A stretch of 64,000 nucleotides of DNA from Treponema sp. J25 (GCF_004343725.1 NZ_PTQW01000005.1:1-64000); one strand, 5' to 3'; positions 7,674 to 16,917 are shown, counted from the first letter of the stretch. Numbers and translations: made by a program. The notes: generated by a model from the sequence alone, not told the origin.

Positions 7674-9452
7674 TTACAATACCTTCCGATTTTTCCCTCG
7701 GGGTTCCCTTTCCAGAGGGATATTCCCTTTCGCAACTCCTGGTAAAGCTTTGGTGGCAGAATACCGAAGGTACTTAAAAGGATGAATATCAAGAGGATTG
7801 GGATACCAGCCTTCAATCTCGTTCATGTCGATGACATTGAGGGCCGGCGGATGGGAAATAGGCAGTACCACCGCCCGCTGCAAAAGGAGTTCCTCTGCCT
7901 GGGCAAGCACCTTCCAGCGCTCCTCCCCTTCCAGGATGAGGGATTTATTCATCAGGTCCTCAAAATCTCCATCGGAAAGGGATGCGTCGTTCAGATTGGA
8001 TTCCCGTTGCCACAGGTGTAAAAAGGTATAGGGATCCGCAAAATCCCCAATCCAGGTAGTGGCTCCTATCACATAGGATTCTTCTTTTAGAGCATCGTAG
8101 TATCGCTGGGAAGGAATTTCCCGGATTCTTACCTGGGCCGTAAGTTCTTTTTCCCAGGCTTCTTTCATTAAGGTGGCAATTCGACGGCTTTCTTGAAAGG
8201 CCGTAATGAGAATGGTAATAGGAGGAAGGGGCTTTTCTTTGCCAAACCCTGCTTCGGTAAGCAGAGCCCGGGCCTTTTCCGGGTTAGTCTCGGAAAGGGC
8301 CGTCACCTTCGGATAGCCGGGGATGGGGAAAATAAGGGTTTCCGCCGGAAGGTAGTAGGGTTTCCGTACCTCTGCCCAGGGAATGGTAAGAGCCAGGGCC
8401 TGGCGCACCCGGTAATCGTTCCAGGGGGCTTCCTTTGATTTTATAAAATAGTAATTAGTAGCAAACAGGGCGTTTACGACAATTCCACTGCGATCCTGGA
8501 GTTTTTCTAAATCCACGTCTCCTGCAATCCAGCGGGCCCTACCGGTATTCCAGAACTGGGCCGCCTCTTGCGCATCGTCGGTAAATCGGATGGTTAGTTT
8601 TTTCAGGGCCACCCGCCTTGCATCCCAGTAGAGTTCGTTTTTGGCAAGGGTAAGCACGGAATTTTCCTGGCTTACGATGTAAAAAGGTCCATTTGAAATA
8701 GGAACCCGCTTTGACCAATCCTTTTCCTGGATCATCCGGGGATGGATGGGACTAAAGGCATGATGACAGAGCATGCTGGGAAGATAGGATGCGGGGTGTT
8801 CCAATTTTAGAACAAGGGTCCGATCGTCCGGTGTTTGAATACCTACCTGGGTCCGGTCGGAAATGGTTCCCAGCCGGTACTGACGGGCGCCCGCTATACA
8901 ATCAAAGAGGGATGCATAGGGCGAATTCCGTTGGGGTTCTATCAAGGAAAGCCAGGCATCTCGGAAGTCCCCGGAACGGACAGGGTCACCGTTCCAGTAT
9001 TTGGCTCCTTCGCGGATAGTAAAGGTCCAGGTTTTCTTATCCTCTGAGACTTCCCAGCGAGCGGCAAGGGCTGGTACGGGTTCCATGGTGAGGGGGTGAT
9101 ACGAGAACAGCCCTTCATACAGGGCCGTGAAGATCTGGGCCTCTTGCGCAGTATAGGATCGGCGGGGATCAAGTTCCAGAGAATTGTTGTTCATCACCAC
9201 CGTAAGTTCTGAAAGATCTGTCGGTGTAGGACGACTTTCTGCGTAGGGTTCCGTTTTTTCTGGTTCTGTCATCTCTGGCCCAGGAAGACTTTCTGCGGGG
9301 GCCGTTTCTTTGTTTTTTTCTGTAATTGTGTCAGAAGAACGATCGATGGTGTCAGTTTTTGTTTCCGGAATTCCCGAACACCCTATGATGATACCGATGA
9401 TGAGGATGGCCCCTGTGGCCCTTATACCATGCCGTCGTTCTATTTTTTTCAT
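7674..9452 (-). CDS. Oligopeptide-type ABC transporter substrate-binding lipoprotein
   Basis: An extracellular solute-binding protein of family 5 (OppA/DppA type), predicted to capture peptides for an ABC importer. The N terminus has a basic region, a hydrophobic stretch and a lipobox ending IIGC, then a low-complexity Thr/Glu/Pro linker of about 60 residues. The mature domain begins near 'LTVVMNNNSLELDPRR' and includes the family pattern 'YWNGDPVRSGDF'. I choose ATG at 9452 because AAAGGA lies 8 nt upstream; the ATG at 9461 has no spacing for a ribosome site. No permease or ATPase genes lie beside it. It follows the upstream unknown gene by 1 nt. Confidence 0.88.
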   Translation of the reverse strand: MKKIERRHGIRATGAILIIGIIIGCSGIPETKTDTIDRSSDTITEKNKETAPAESLPGPEMTEPEKTEPYAESRPTPTDLSELTVVMNNNSLELDPRRSYTAQEAQIFTALYEGLFSYHPLTMEPVPALAARWEVSEDKKTWTFTIREGAKYWNGDPVRSGDFRDAWLSLIEPQRNSPYASLFDCIAGARQYRLGTISDRTQVGIQTPDDRTLVLKLEHPASYLPSMLCHHAFSPIHPRMIQEKDWSKRVPISNGPFYIVSQENSVLTLAKNELYWDARRVALKKLTIRFTDDAQEAAQFWNTGRARWIAGDVDLEKLQDRSGIVVNALFATNYYFIKSKEAPWNDYRVRQALALTIPWAEVRKPYYLPAETLIFPIPGYPKVTALSETNPEKARALLTEAGFGKEKPLPPITILITAFQESRRIATLMKEAWEKELTAQVRIREIPSQRYYDALKEESYVIGATTWIGDFADPYTFLHLWQRESNLNDASLSDGDFEDLMNKSLILEGEERWKVLAQAEELLLQRAVVLPISHPPALNVIDMNEIEGWYPNPLDIHPFKYLRYSATKALPGVAKGNIPLEREPRGKNRKVL

Positions 9453-9453
9453 G

Positions 9454-10869
9454 CTATTCATCCTTTATTCCAAGTTTCTTAAGCTGTTCCATCTCTTCTT
9501 TTTGAGCGATGTATTCATGGCGCTTCTGGTTTGCCTTTACGATGCTGTTTTTTAATGCCGAAAGCTCCGGCTTTATTCCCCGAATTCGATCCCGGTTTTC
9601 TTTGTGGACCGAACGTTTGAAAAACTCATCCAGCGCGTTCAGAGTACGATGGGAACTCTGAAGTTCTTCAATGAGTTTCGTGAGAGTATTTAAGAGGGAT
9701 TCTTCGGTGGCTTCTTCAATTTTTTTTAGCACCGAAGAACCCCGGGTGGAAAGTCCCGTAAGATAGCGGCTCTTCCGTTCAAGCTCAACACAAAATTGAG
9801 TAAAGTTAAGTTGTTCTGTCCGTTTAGTTCCCAACACGGGGTCAAGATACTCCACTTCGTAATAAAGGGGCTCCGCGTCCTTGTTCAGCATCTGTTGGAT
9901 CAATTTTTTAAGTTTATACCAGAACCCCTTCTTTTCACTTTCGAGGATACTACTGTTTTCTTGGATTTTTACTATCACGTCGGTAAAGGTAAAGGAAAGG
10001 GTCCCCAGAATCTTAAAGGCCTCTATTAACAAATTCTTATTCGAAACGGTGGTCTTAGTCGGTTTAGGTTTTTCTTCAGGCACCGCAAGCCCTTTAAGAA
10101 TTTCTTCTTTTAGACGAGGTCCCTCGGCGGCATAATTTTCCCGGAGGATCTCTTCCACCAGTTCGGGATAAAAGGGACGATCCGTAATAGTTTCTGCAAA
10201 TTTTCGCTTTATGGTGTGGAGGGTTTCCTCTTTCTGGGTGAACACGGTGCTTGCGTCAAGGGACATTTGATCCAGAAGACGGATGCGAATATCCAGTTTG
10301 TACGATTCTCGATGGTAGTCCGTAATTTCTTTAAGGATACGGAAAATTTCCCGGGAAGAACGATCCAGGACCTGGAGCGCATCGGCCACAAGACCAATAG
10401 AAAGTTGATCGTTACCACCCCGTACCAGGGCGATGATTTCTGCCAGGGCCCTTGTATTGATATAGGGTGAATTAACGGAAAACTGGGACCAGTTAAAGTA
10501 TTTTACGAGTTGTAAAATCCGTTTAATTCGTTCCAGGGTGAGAAATTCAACGCTGTACTGATAAAAATTGACAAGAAAATCCAATTGGCTGTCATAGGCA
10601 GAAAGGCGAATGCTCATCTCCTCCATCCGCTCACTTTCGGTAAAGGGCCCTTCGGGGGGAATTTCCAGTTCCCCTATCTTTGCATCATGTTTGTAGGGGT
10701 CTTCATGGATAAGCCCTTTTTTAAGGAGCACCTGGTATAGCCCCTGAAACGCGGTGTGGAGGATCTTGAACTCTTCTTTCAGTTTGGGCATTTCCTGACG
10801 ATCAAGCCATTCTTTTCGACGATCCAGGGCATCGGTGAGTTTTTCCTGGAAGGCAAGGGCATCACTCAT
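9454..10869 (-). CDS. Conserved spirochaetal protein of unknown function
   Basis: A 471-residue soluble protein that I cannot assign to a named family. It is mostly helical and highly charged, has no signal peptide or membrane segment, and has coiled-coil-like stretches at the N terminus (residues 5-55) and near the C terminus (about 385-470). A long central helical region contains repeated short hydrophobic motifs. The start codon overlaps the preceding small membrane ORF by 8 nt, and the peptide-binding lipoprotein begins 1 nt after its stop, so the three appear to be one transcription unit. Confidence 0.75.
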   Translation of the reverse strand: MSDALAFQEKLTDALDRRKEWLDRQEMPKLKEEFKILHTAFQGLYQVLLKKGLIHEDPYKHDAKIGELEIPPEGPFTESERMEEMSIRLSAYDSQLDFLVNFYQYSVEFLTLERIKRILQLVKYFNWSQFSVNSPYINTRALAEIIALVRGGNDQLSIGLVADALQVLDRSSREIFRILKEITDYHRESYKLDIRIRLLDQMSLDASTVFTQKEETLHTIKRKFAETITDRPFYPELVEEILRENYAAEGPRLKEEILKGLAVPEEKPKPTKTTVSNKNLLIEAFKILGTLSFTFTDVIVKIQENSSILESEKKGFWYKLKKLIQQMLNKDAEPLYYEVEYLDPVLGTKRTEQLNFTQFCVELERKSRYLTGLSTRGSSVLKKIEEATEESLLNTLTKLIEELQSSHRTLNALDEFFKRSVHKENRDRIRGIKPELSALKNSIVKANQKRHEYIAQKEEMEQLKKLGIKDE

Positions 10870-11005
10870 ATAAAAAAGTATGGCCTATTTTAACGATTAA
10901 AGCAACCAGGGAAGAAAGGAGCCCCAACGCAACAAGTGCTTTAAGAAAGAGGTACTTCCAAGCAAAAATCGTTGCAAGGAGGGCGTTCCCAAGCAAAAAG
11001 CGCAA
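10862..11005 (-). CDS. Possible small membrane protein (47 aa)
   Basis: A 47-residue ORF starting with TTG at 11005. Almost its whole length is hydrophobic with a few Lys residues (FLLGNALLATIFAW, then LVALGLLSSLVALIVKI), suggesting one or two membrane helices. It ends in TGA inside the first codons of the next gene (8-nt overlap), as translationally coupled genes do. Against it: a weak start codon, no clear ribosome site, and the longer frame runs back into the oppositely oriented gene. Tentative. Confidence 0.35.
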   Translation of the reverse strand: MRFLLGNALLATIFAWKYLFLKALVALGLLSSLVALIVKIGHTFLYE

Positions 11006-11023
11006 AACAGTTCTTATGTAGGT

Positions 11024-11830
11024 ATGATGATAAAAATTAGATATTGTGGGTGGTATGGGTTGATAGCCTCGCTCTGGCTTATATTTGCAGCCTGTCCCCT
11101 TGTATCGAATCAGGAGAAAACCCTGGAGATAGCCTTTCCTCTGCTTCCCGCGGCATGGCAGGAAACCCTGGGAAACGCTGCCTGGTGTGTCCAGTGGATG
11201 AACCGCGAAGGGAAACGGGAAAGCCTTAGCTTCCCGGTGGGAACCGCCACCGCAACCATCCCCTGGGATTTTTCCTGGGGAACGCCCCTCTGGGCCTATC
11301 CCTATTGGCCAGATCGCTCTATACCTGCCGGGATGGTGCATCCGGCGGGGGCCATTTTCCCTCTAGAGCTAGAGCTTTCTAGCGGTCGCATCGTACTAAG
11401 CTGGCCTGGTGGGGTAGCGGCCACGTTGTATGAGGCCCTCCTTCGTTATGGTATGGGAGTATCGTATCGACCGGAATGCTTCAATTGGCCCCGCTTTTGC
11501 GAGCTTTTATCTGAGTATCTTTCCGGGGGAGTGATTGGAGACCCCTGGAATGTGGATTGGGAAGCGGTGGCTCAAAAAACAGTCCGCTCTGGTTTTACCT
11601 CCCGCTATCTCAAGGAAGCTCCCTCAGAAAGAAGGGCCCTTTCTCTTCCACCCGATGTTCCGCCAGCCCGGTGGGTTTCTGATTCTCCTTTTGGCTTGTC
11701 CCTTTTTTTAGTTCCCGGCGCTTCCTCTGAAATTTCCTGTTACCCCTGGGTAGACAGGCTTTTGTCTCCCTATGGTATACTAAACTATTCCCAACAAGGA
11801 TTGGTGTATTGTTCTCTTCCGGTATTTTAA
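11024..11830 (+). CDS. Exported protein of unknown function
   Basis: A 268-residue protein with an N-terminal signal sequence (hydrophobic YGLIASLWLIFAAC, about residues 11-24; the Cys at 24 could be a lipobox, LIFAAC, but is not a good one). The mature part is rich in Trp, Pro and Gly with alternating hydrophobic stretches, consistent with a beta-rich periplasmic or surface protein. No family recognised. Divergent from the small membrane ORF, with 18 nt between starts, and the first of three consecutive exported genes (11024-13993). Confidence 0.7.
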   Translation: MMIKIRYCGWYGLIASLWLIFAACPLVSNQEKTLEIAFPLLPAAWQETLGNAAWCVQWMNREGKRESLSFPVGTATATIPWDFSWGTPLWAYPYWPDRSIPAGMVHPAGAIFPLELELSSGRIVLSWPGGVAATLYEALLRYGMGVSYRPECFNWPRFCELLSEYLSGGVIGDPWNVDWEAVAQKTVRSGFTSRYLKEAPSERRALSLPPDVPPARWVSDSPFGLSLFLVPGASSEISCYPWVDRLLSPYGILNYSQQGLVYCSLPVF

Positions 11831-11920
11831 GGAAAGATATTCAAGGCTTTAGTCCCCAAGGTAGGGCTTTGGGGTTTATTGACCGGGGAGATGTGTTGGG
11901 TAGTAGGGGGAGTGGAAAAC

Positions 11921-13285
11921 ATGAAATTCAAAAACCGGCACAGTAAAAACTCTGCTTTATTTCTGGGGCTCGTAGCGGTCCTGGCGGTATGTGTTTCCTG
12001 TAAGAAGGAAATGCCCTCTGAGTCAGGTAGTTCTGGAGTCCTTCCAAACAATCCAAAAAAAGGACCCGCCCTTATTGTTTCCCCCCATGAGCGGCCCTAC
12101 TGGTTTACCTTTTCTTCGATGAAAGATACCCCAGCCCGGGTGCTTTCCCTTGTTTCTTCTCCAGAAGGGTCAGAGGCTCCGCCCCTTGTGCCATGGCCCA
12201 GTGCCGTGCGGATAACCGAAATAGGGGGAGCTCTCTTTGAAGGAACCCCTTCGGCGGGGAGCGCAGCGGAAGGGTTACCAGAGGAAGGAGCCGCCTTGAG
12301 CCACAAGAAAGATGCCCAGGAGGTGCTTTTCTGCCCCCTTAATACCTGGGGGATCATCCTCTTTCAACAGGAAGTTCAGGGAGATCGACTCTGGATTTTT
12401 CCGTTACCGCTTTCTTTTGAGTCTAAAACAGGTCCTTTTACCATAGGGCCCCTGTTTCCCCTTTATGGTCATATGGCCTTTTCGGTGTATCGGGATATTT
12501 TTTTTCAGGAGCTTTCTTCCTCACCACTCCCAAGCACCCTCTGGTATTACGATGAAGTAGGCTCTGAATTTCAACCATTATCCCTGGAAGGGCTGGTGCC
12601 CAACATGCAGGAGTTCCCCTCTTCTTGTGAAATAGAATCGGTTAGCCCGGGGAACGATGGCCGCTGGTATGTCCGGGCCCTTGCTCCTAACGCAAGCAAT
12701 ACTGCCGGGACTCTTTCTCGAGGAACAACGGCTTCCTCTCAGAACAAAGGAGATACAGAGAAAAATCCCCAGGCCAGTCCCATCGGGCGGTTGTATTTTT
12801 CTCTTGAACAACCAGGAAAGGGGCGGGCCCATCCTGTTTCTGTGGGCGTCTATTATGAAAAAACCAGACCCCACAATTCCGATCAGCTTTCCCCCCTCTT
12901 GCGACAGGTGGTACAGGCCTTACCATACCGTCCTAAGGGAATCCTGAGGCTTTTTCGAGAGACCCCGCGGAGTAGCGGGTCTTATTATCTTGCTGTCTCT
13001 GAAACTTCCCTTGACGAAGCCGACACCTATTATTGGGGATACGAAGGTGCTAATAGGGCTATCATCATTGATAGCCAGGGAAGGGGAGCCATGGGGTTGA
13101 TGGGGAAAGAAAAAAATCTCGCCTCTTCTTTTGTGGTAAAAGAAATTACCCTGCCGCCTCTCCCTTCGTCTTTTGTATATACCGGCGTAGGGCTCTTGAA
13201 AAACTGGATTCTTGCTAGTTGGGAAGAGCAGGATGCCTATCTTGTTGGGGCAGCAGGAATACTTCTTTTGTGGTATAATGAATGA
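11921..13285 (+). CDS. Lipoprotein of unknown function
   Basis: A 454-residue predicted lipoprotein. I start it at ATG 11921 rather than further upstream because GGGAG lies 8 nt before it and the resulting N terminus is a proper lipoprotein signal: basic start, hydrophobic LGLVAVLAVCVSC, lipobox Cys followed by KK. A flexible Ser/Gly/Pro linker follows, then a beta-rich domain full of aromatic residues and two low-complexity segments. No known domain recognised. The next gene begins immediately after its stop, so they are likely co-expressed. Confidence 0.72.
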   Translation: MKFKNRHSKNSALFLGLVAVLAVCVSCKKEMPSESGSSGVLPNNPKKGPALIVSPHERPYWFTFSSMKDTPARVLSLVSSPEGSEAPPLVPWPSAVRITEIGGALFEGTPSAGSAAEGLPEEGAALSHKKDAQEVLFCPLNTWGIILFQQEVQGDRLWIFPLPLSFESKTGPFTIGPLFPLYGHMAFSVYRDIFFQELSSSPLPSTLWYYDEVGSEFQPLSLEGLVPNMQEFPSSCEIESVSPGNDGRWYVRALAPNASNTAGTLSRGTTASSQNKGDTEKNPQASPIGRLYFSLEQPGKGRAHPVSVGVYYEKTRPHNSDQLSPLLRQVVQALPYRPKGILRLFRETPRSSGSYYLAVSETSLDEADTYYWGYEGANRAIIIDSQGRGAMGLMGKEKNLASSFVVKEITLPPLPSSFVYTGVGLLKNWILASWEEQDAYLVGAAGILLLWYNE

Positions 13286-13993
13286 ATGATGAGACGAAAA
13301 AACGATAAAGAAAAAACACTGTTGTTCCTCATACTGGGGTTTTTCGTGATGAAAGGGCAGGGCTTCCTCTGGTCTATTCCTCTGGAATGGACCGTGAGTG
13401 GCGCTCTTTTAGCCATTCTAGAAGACAATGGCCTTGCATCGGACCCCATGCCCCTTTGTCCTATGCCGGGAGTACGGATAAGCACCCCTCTTACCCCCTG
13501 GGTTGAGGGCGTTGTATCCTGTGATATCTATGGCACCTATTACGGTTATTCGGATAGTCTCCAGCGTCCTATCCCGGTGGCTATTGAAAATCGATCTGCC
13601 CTGGTGGTGGGAGCCCTGGTGGGAATAGGTCCTCAATTTCGTATTCCCATTGCTTCGCCTCCCTTTGCCCTTCCTGGACCCTGGACACTCTCCTTCTTTG
13701 TAGGCCCCGTGGTGGAAGTGAGAGCCTCTTTCCTTGCCTCCGGTCTTGAAGGTGCCGATGCAGCGGATGCGCAGGAAGAAATTAACCGTATGAGCAGTTA
13801 TTTCTGGTCTTCCGGTCGCTGGCTTTCTTTTTCACTGGGAGGCAGTTTGTTTTTTTTGCCCCTTGGGTCCTATCAACTAGGCCTCTCTCTTACAAGCTGG
13901 CTTCCCTTGTATCGTATCTGGACCGATTATAATCAACCCTTTGTAGAGGGGTGGAAAGTAGCCTTCGGTTTTCTTATTCGAAAAAATCCATAA
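13286..13993 (+). CDS. Exported, possibly outer-membrane, protein of unknown function
   Basis: A 235-residue protein with a basic N terminus and a hydrophobic signal segment (LLFLILGFFVMKGQGF, about residues 12-27). The rest alternates hydrophobic and polar residues in short strands broken by Gly/Pro turns, and the final strand ends KVAFGFLIRKNP. This is reminiscent of a small outer-membrane beta-barrel, but I recognise no family. It directly abuts the lipoprotein stop. A TATAAT sequence inside the last codons of that gene ends 6 nt before the ATG, so it may also have its own leaderless transcript. Confidence 0.65.
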   Translation: MMRRKNDKEKTLLFLILGFFVMKGQGFLWSIPLEWTVSGALLAILEDNGLASDPMPLCPMPGVRISTPLTPWVEGVVSCDIYGTYYGYSDSLQRPIPVAIENRSALVVGALVGIGPQFRIPIASPPFALPGPWTLSFFVGPVVEVRASFLASGLEGADAADAQEEINRMSSYFWSSGRWLSFSLGGSLFFLPLGSYQLGLSLTSWLPLYRIWTDYNQPFVEGWKVAFGFLIRKNP

Positions 13994-14049
13994 CAGCTTA
14001 TCCTTTTTTACCTTAAGATTTTATTTTTTATTTGGTAGTTGTGTGTGGG

Positions 14050-14077
14050 GGGGGAGAGCCTTTCCTAGGCTCCCCCC
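14050..14077. terminator. Terminator-like hairpin between convergent genes
   Basis: GGGGG-A-GAGCCT pairs with AGGCTC-CCCCC around a 5-nt loop (11 pairs with one bulged A). Neither side has a good T run, so it may be a weak two-way terminator or an mRNA-stabilising hairpin. Confidence 0.45.
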
Positions 14078-14124
14078 TTAATGTGCCGCTCCTCAATCGC
14101 CGTAACCAGGAAATAATTGTTCAT

Positions 14125-14355
14125 CTACCGGGCAAGGGCTCGGTCAATTTCGGCCTTGTTAAAGCCCACGATTATCCTGCCATTAATGTCCACCACCGGA
14201 ACACCCATCTGGCCAGATTTGCGAACCATTTCCTCTGCCCGGCGGGGGTCCCGGCCCACATCATAATCGGTGAAGGGGACTCCTTTTTGTTTTAAATAGT
14301 TTTTTACCATTACACAGTAGGGGCAACTCTGGGTAGAATATACTTGTACGGTCAT
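14125..14355 (-). CDS. Glutaredoxin-like thiol oxidoreductase
   Basis: A 76-residue thioredoxin-fold protein that shuttles electrons through a CPYC active site (residues 11-14). The cis-Pro segment GVPVVDINGR and the C-terminal GFNKAEID match small glutaredoxin/NrdH-like proteins. The likely partner (glutathione, thioredoxin reductase or a reductase such as ribonucleotide reductase) cannot be told. I start it at ATG 14355 because GGAGGAG lies just upstream; a frame extension to 14367 would use that ribosome site as coding sequence. It is monocistronic. Confidence 0.88.
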   Translation of the reverse strand: MTVQVYSTQSCPYCVMVKNYLKQKGVPFTDYDVGRDPRRAEEMVRKSGQMGVPVVDINGRIIVGFNKAEIDRALAR

Positions 14356-14390
14356 AGACTCCTCCATTCGATTATTGTTACATATAAAAA

Positions 14391-14417
14391 ATAATATATA
14401 TGAAACGTAAACGTCAA
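14391..14417 (-). promoter_or_regulatory. Promoter of the glutaredoxin gene
   Basis: Minus strand TTGACG (14412-14417) and TATTAT (14391-14396) with a short 15-bp spacer in an AT-rich stretch; other hexamer choices are possible. Confidence 0.5.
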
Positions 14418-14475
14418 GACCTTTGTTATCTAAAGACCTGGGAAATTTTCTGGATAAGGTCTGCCTCTCTATTGT

Positions 14476-15798
14476 TTAGCCCCCCAAAGGAATGCGTACA
14501 AGGTTGATCTGCTGGCCCCGATAACGGTTTAAAAAATCGGTATACGAGGTCTCTGCGGCACTCTCAAAAAGGGCCACCGAAAAGGTTCCCTCGGGGGTAA
14601 AAAACGGAATAAGTACTACCACATGGTAGTATCGACGTAAGGGAGGTTTCCCTGGCTGAACCGTGCTTATGGTTCCCAGATAAGAATAGGTGGGTTCTTC
14701 TACTGCCAGGGTATAGAGAAGCGCCGTAAGCCCTTCTATGGGGAATCCTACGTTTTTAAGATACCCTGGATAAGGACGGTGTTCTCCCGGTAATCCCTGG
14801 GGATGGGCCAAACTTGCCAGGGGATTCTTCTGGACCTCCACGGTTTCGAGGGTAACCCGTTGGTTCTGCTGAAGCACTTCCTGCGCCGCTATTGCCAGGT
14901 TGCGGGTCCAATCAAGGCCAAAAAAGGGATCGAGGATTGTTTCATAGGGTTCGGTAAAGGAAGAACCGCGAGTATAGGGCGGTTTTTTCAATGGTTCTAT
15001 TTCCAATCCTCTTCCCCGACGGGCATATATGAATCTGTCCACCACCCATTTTGCAAAACCAGAACAATTAAGCCCCCAGTTTTCTCCCTGAGGGAGTCCT
15101 GTATGTATAAATACGGGGCGCCCCTCTTCATCAAGGGCCCCATCATCGGCGTAGCGCAGGGAGGGAAGGTCCCTTCGTATCTCTTCTATGAATGTTCGCT
15201 GGGCTTGATAAAGGGCGGGTTCTATAGAAATAAAAGAAGAAAGGTCCGCTGTGCCTGGCTGGTTTAGAATGGTGTGCAGGGGGAGCGTAAAAAAAGAATT
15301 CCACGGGAGTCCCATAGGACGTTCATACCATCGATACGCCCCATATATCACAAAATCTACTACCGTGTTTGACCCCTGAGATGCGGCTCTAAAATCCAGG
15401 TACACCCGAGGATCCGAGCGGGGATAAAAGCGAAAGGCCCGGATTTCCCCTTGTGGCCATGAACGGTATACAATCCATGACCCTTGACTCCATTCCGGAT
15501 AGGTGTTTCCCCGAAGTCGGGAAATAAAAATAAGCAGAAAATTCCCTTCCCGTTTTGAACGAACCTGAACAAGGTTGCCCGAAAGAAGGCGGTATATCTG
15601 GGGTTTTCGAGATACTACCTGGCGGGGGCTTTCCAGAATCCAATCCTGGTACAGGGCCTTCCTCAGAAGACCATCATCGGCAATCTCAGATAGTTCTAGA
15701 TCCTGCGGGAACAGAAACAATGGGAAACAGAGGCCTATGAGAAGGGCGCCCAGTATATGAGATGGCTGTATTCTGGCCGTGATAAACGTAACCTTCAT
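14476..15798 (-). CDS. Exported protein with an NlpC/P60-like Cys motif
   Basis: A 440-residue protein with a signal sequence (hydrophobic ILGALLIGLCFPLFLFP, about residues 15-31). The N-terminal half is beta-rich and unassigned. Around residue 242 the segment GLNCSGFAKWVVD resembles the active-site Cys helix of NlpC/P60 and other papain-like cell-wall hydrolases (usually DCSGF), and a later RYYHVVVLIPF resembles the catalytic His strand. The normal Asp before Cys is Asn here. A role in peptidoglycan or periplasmic peptide cleavage is therefore inferred, not shown. It starts 3 nt after the lacI stop, at the tail of the sucrose locus. Confidence 0.6.
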   Translation of the reverse strand: MKVTFITARIQPSHILGALLIGLCFPLFLFPQDLELSEIADDGLLRKALYQDWILESPRQVVSRKPQIYRLLSGNLVQVRSKREGNFLLIFISRLRGNTYPEWSQGSWIVYRSWPQGEIRAFRFYPRSDPRVYLDFRAASQGSNTVVDFVIYGAYRWYERPMGLPWNSFFTLPLHTILNQPGTADLSSFISIEPALYQAQRTFIEEIRRDLPSLRYADDGALDEEGRPVFIHTGLPQGENWGLNCSGFAKWVVDRFIYARRGRGLEIEPLKKPPYTRGSSFTEPYETILDPFFGLDWTRNLAIAAQEVLQQNQRVTLETVEVQKNPLASLAHPQGLPGEHRPYPGYLKNVGFPIEGLTALLYTLAVEEPTYSYLGTISTVQPGKPPLRRYYHVVVLIPFFTPEGTFSVALFESAAETSYTDFLNRYRGQQINLVRIPLGG

Positions 15799-15801
15799 AT
15801 A

Positions 15802-16908
15802 TCATACATATCGGCGCTGTTTATCCATTCCTGCAGGACTCCTGTTGCCAGGAGGAGGGGGAGCGCTGGAACCGCCCTGGCGCAGAGTTGCGGGCAACAC
15901 GATATCCTGACCGGGTAAGCCCCGGATAAGCTTGACCGCGAGGGAAGCTGCCGCATAGCCCTTGTCATACCCACTCTGATATATAGTAGTGAGGGGTGGT
16001 TCCAATAGACGGGAAAACCGAATTCCATCAAAACCTACCACGGTGATATCCTCCGGTATCCTTAGACCTTTCTTTTTTATCGCCCCATAGGCTCCCAGGG
16101 CAAGGACATCCGCAAAACATACTAGGGCGGTGGGGCCTGGCTGTTCTTCAAGGATTTTTTCTGTCACCCCCGAAGCCGAATCCATGTCGGCGTCCACCAA
16201 ACACAAGCTAATACCTGGATCCTCGGGCTCCAGTCCCCATTCTCTAAGAGCCCGGTATGCCCCCTGAAGCCGGAGATCCAGAATCCGGGACCGACGAGCC
16301 GTAGGTGCATCCACTATGGCCTCGTGAAGGTTTTTAATGCTGAGGATGGTGATTCGCCGATGTCCAAGTTCAAGTATATGACGAAGTAACTGGTAGCCCG
16401 CTTCCTCATCATGTATCCCTACCTGGACTGAACCGGAAAGGCCTGCGCCGTCAATGATCACAAAAGGGAGATTTCGCTTACGAATAATAGATAGCACTTC
16501 GTGATCGGGCCCAATTCCAATGGTCATAATGGCATCGACTAAGGCAGTTCGGACTGTATGGGTTAATAGGCCCTTAACAGGGGGCAGAATCGTGAGGGAG
16601 AGATCTTCTCCATGACAGACAGCGCCAATGCCTTCGAGGAGTTCTACAATGTATGGGTTTTTAAAGGCTTCCTGAATAGGGTCGGGTAATAAAAGCCCAA
16701 TGGAACCGACCTGTTTGGTGGCAAGGGTTCGGGCGAGCGGATCAGGGACGTACTCGAGTTCTTCCGCCACCTGGAGCACCCTCTGGCGGGTTGCGTCGGT
16801 AATCTTCCAGGGACTATTGAAGGCAAAGGAAACGGTCGCCTTGGATACCCCCGCCCGTTCAGCGATATCTTTGATGGTAACCCGTTGTTTGTGTTTTTTT
16901 TCGGTCAT
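15802..16908 (-). CDS. LacI-family repressor of the sucrose locus
   Basis: A 368-residue regulator. The N-terminal helix-turn-helix VTIKDIAERAGVSKATVSFAF (within residues 10-31) and hinge region LEYVPDPLAR are typical LacI; residues 65-345 form a periplasmic-binding-like sugar sensor. It lies 9 nt after the amylosucrase gene in the same orientation, so the operon encodes its own regulator last. The likely operators are the two AACCGGTT palindromes at 22116-22147 over the operon promoter; the effector is probably sucrose or a derived sugar (inference). It is a paralogue of the LacI protein at 41908, sharing a GSSAPPPP tail. Confidence 0.9.
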   Translation of the reverse strand: MTEKKHKQRVTIKDIAERAGVSKATVSFAFNSPWKITDATRQRVLQVAEELEYVPDPLARTLATKQVGSIGLLLPDPIQEAFKNPYIVELLEGIGAVCHGEDLSLTILPPVKGLLTHTVRTALVDAIMTIGIGPDHEVLSIIRKRNLPFVIIDGAGLSGSVQVGIHDEEAGYQLLRHILELGHRRITILSIKNLHEAIVDAPTARRSRILDLRLQGAYRALREWGLEPEDPGISLCLVDADMDSASGVTEKILEEQPGPTALVCFADVLALGAYGAIKKKGLRIPEDITVVGFDGIRFSRLLEPPLTTIYQSGYDKGYAAASLAVKLIRGLPGQDIVLPATLRQGGSSAPPPPGNRSPAGMDKQRRYV

Positions 16909-16917
16909 AGAACTATC

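Noticed and set aside
10862-11341. 159-codon minus-strand ORF
   Set aside because: Most of it is antisense to the exported protein at 11024. Only the last 47 codons lie outside and look like a membrane protein, and I list those alone.
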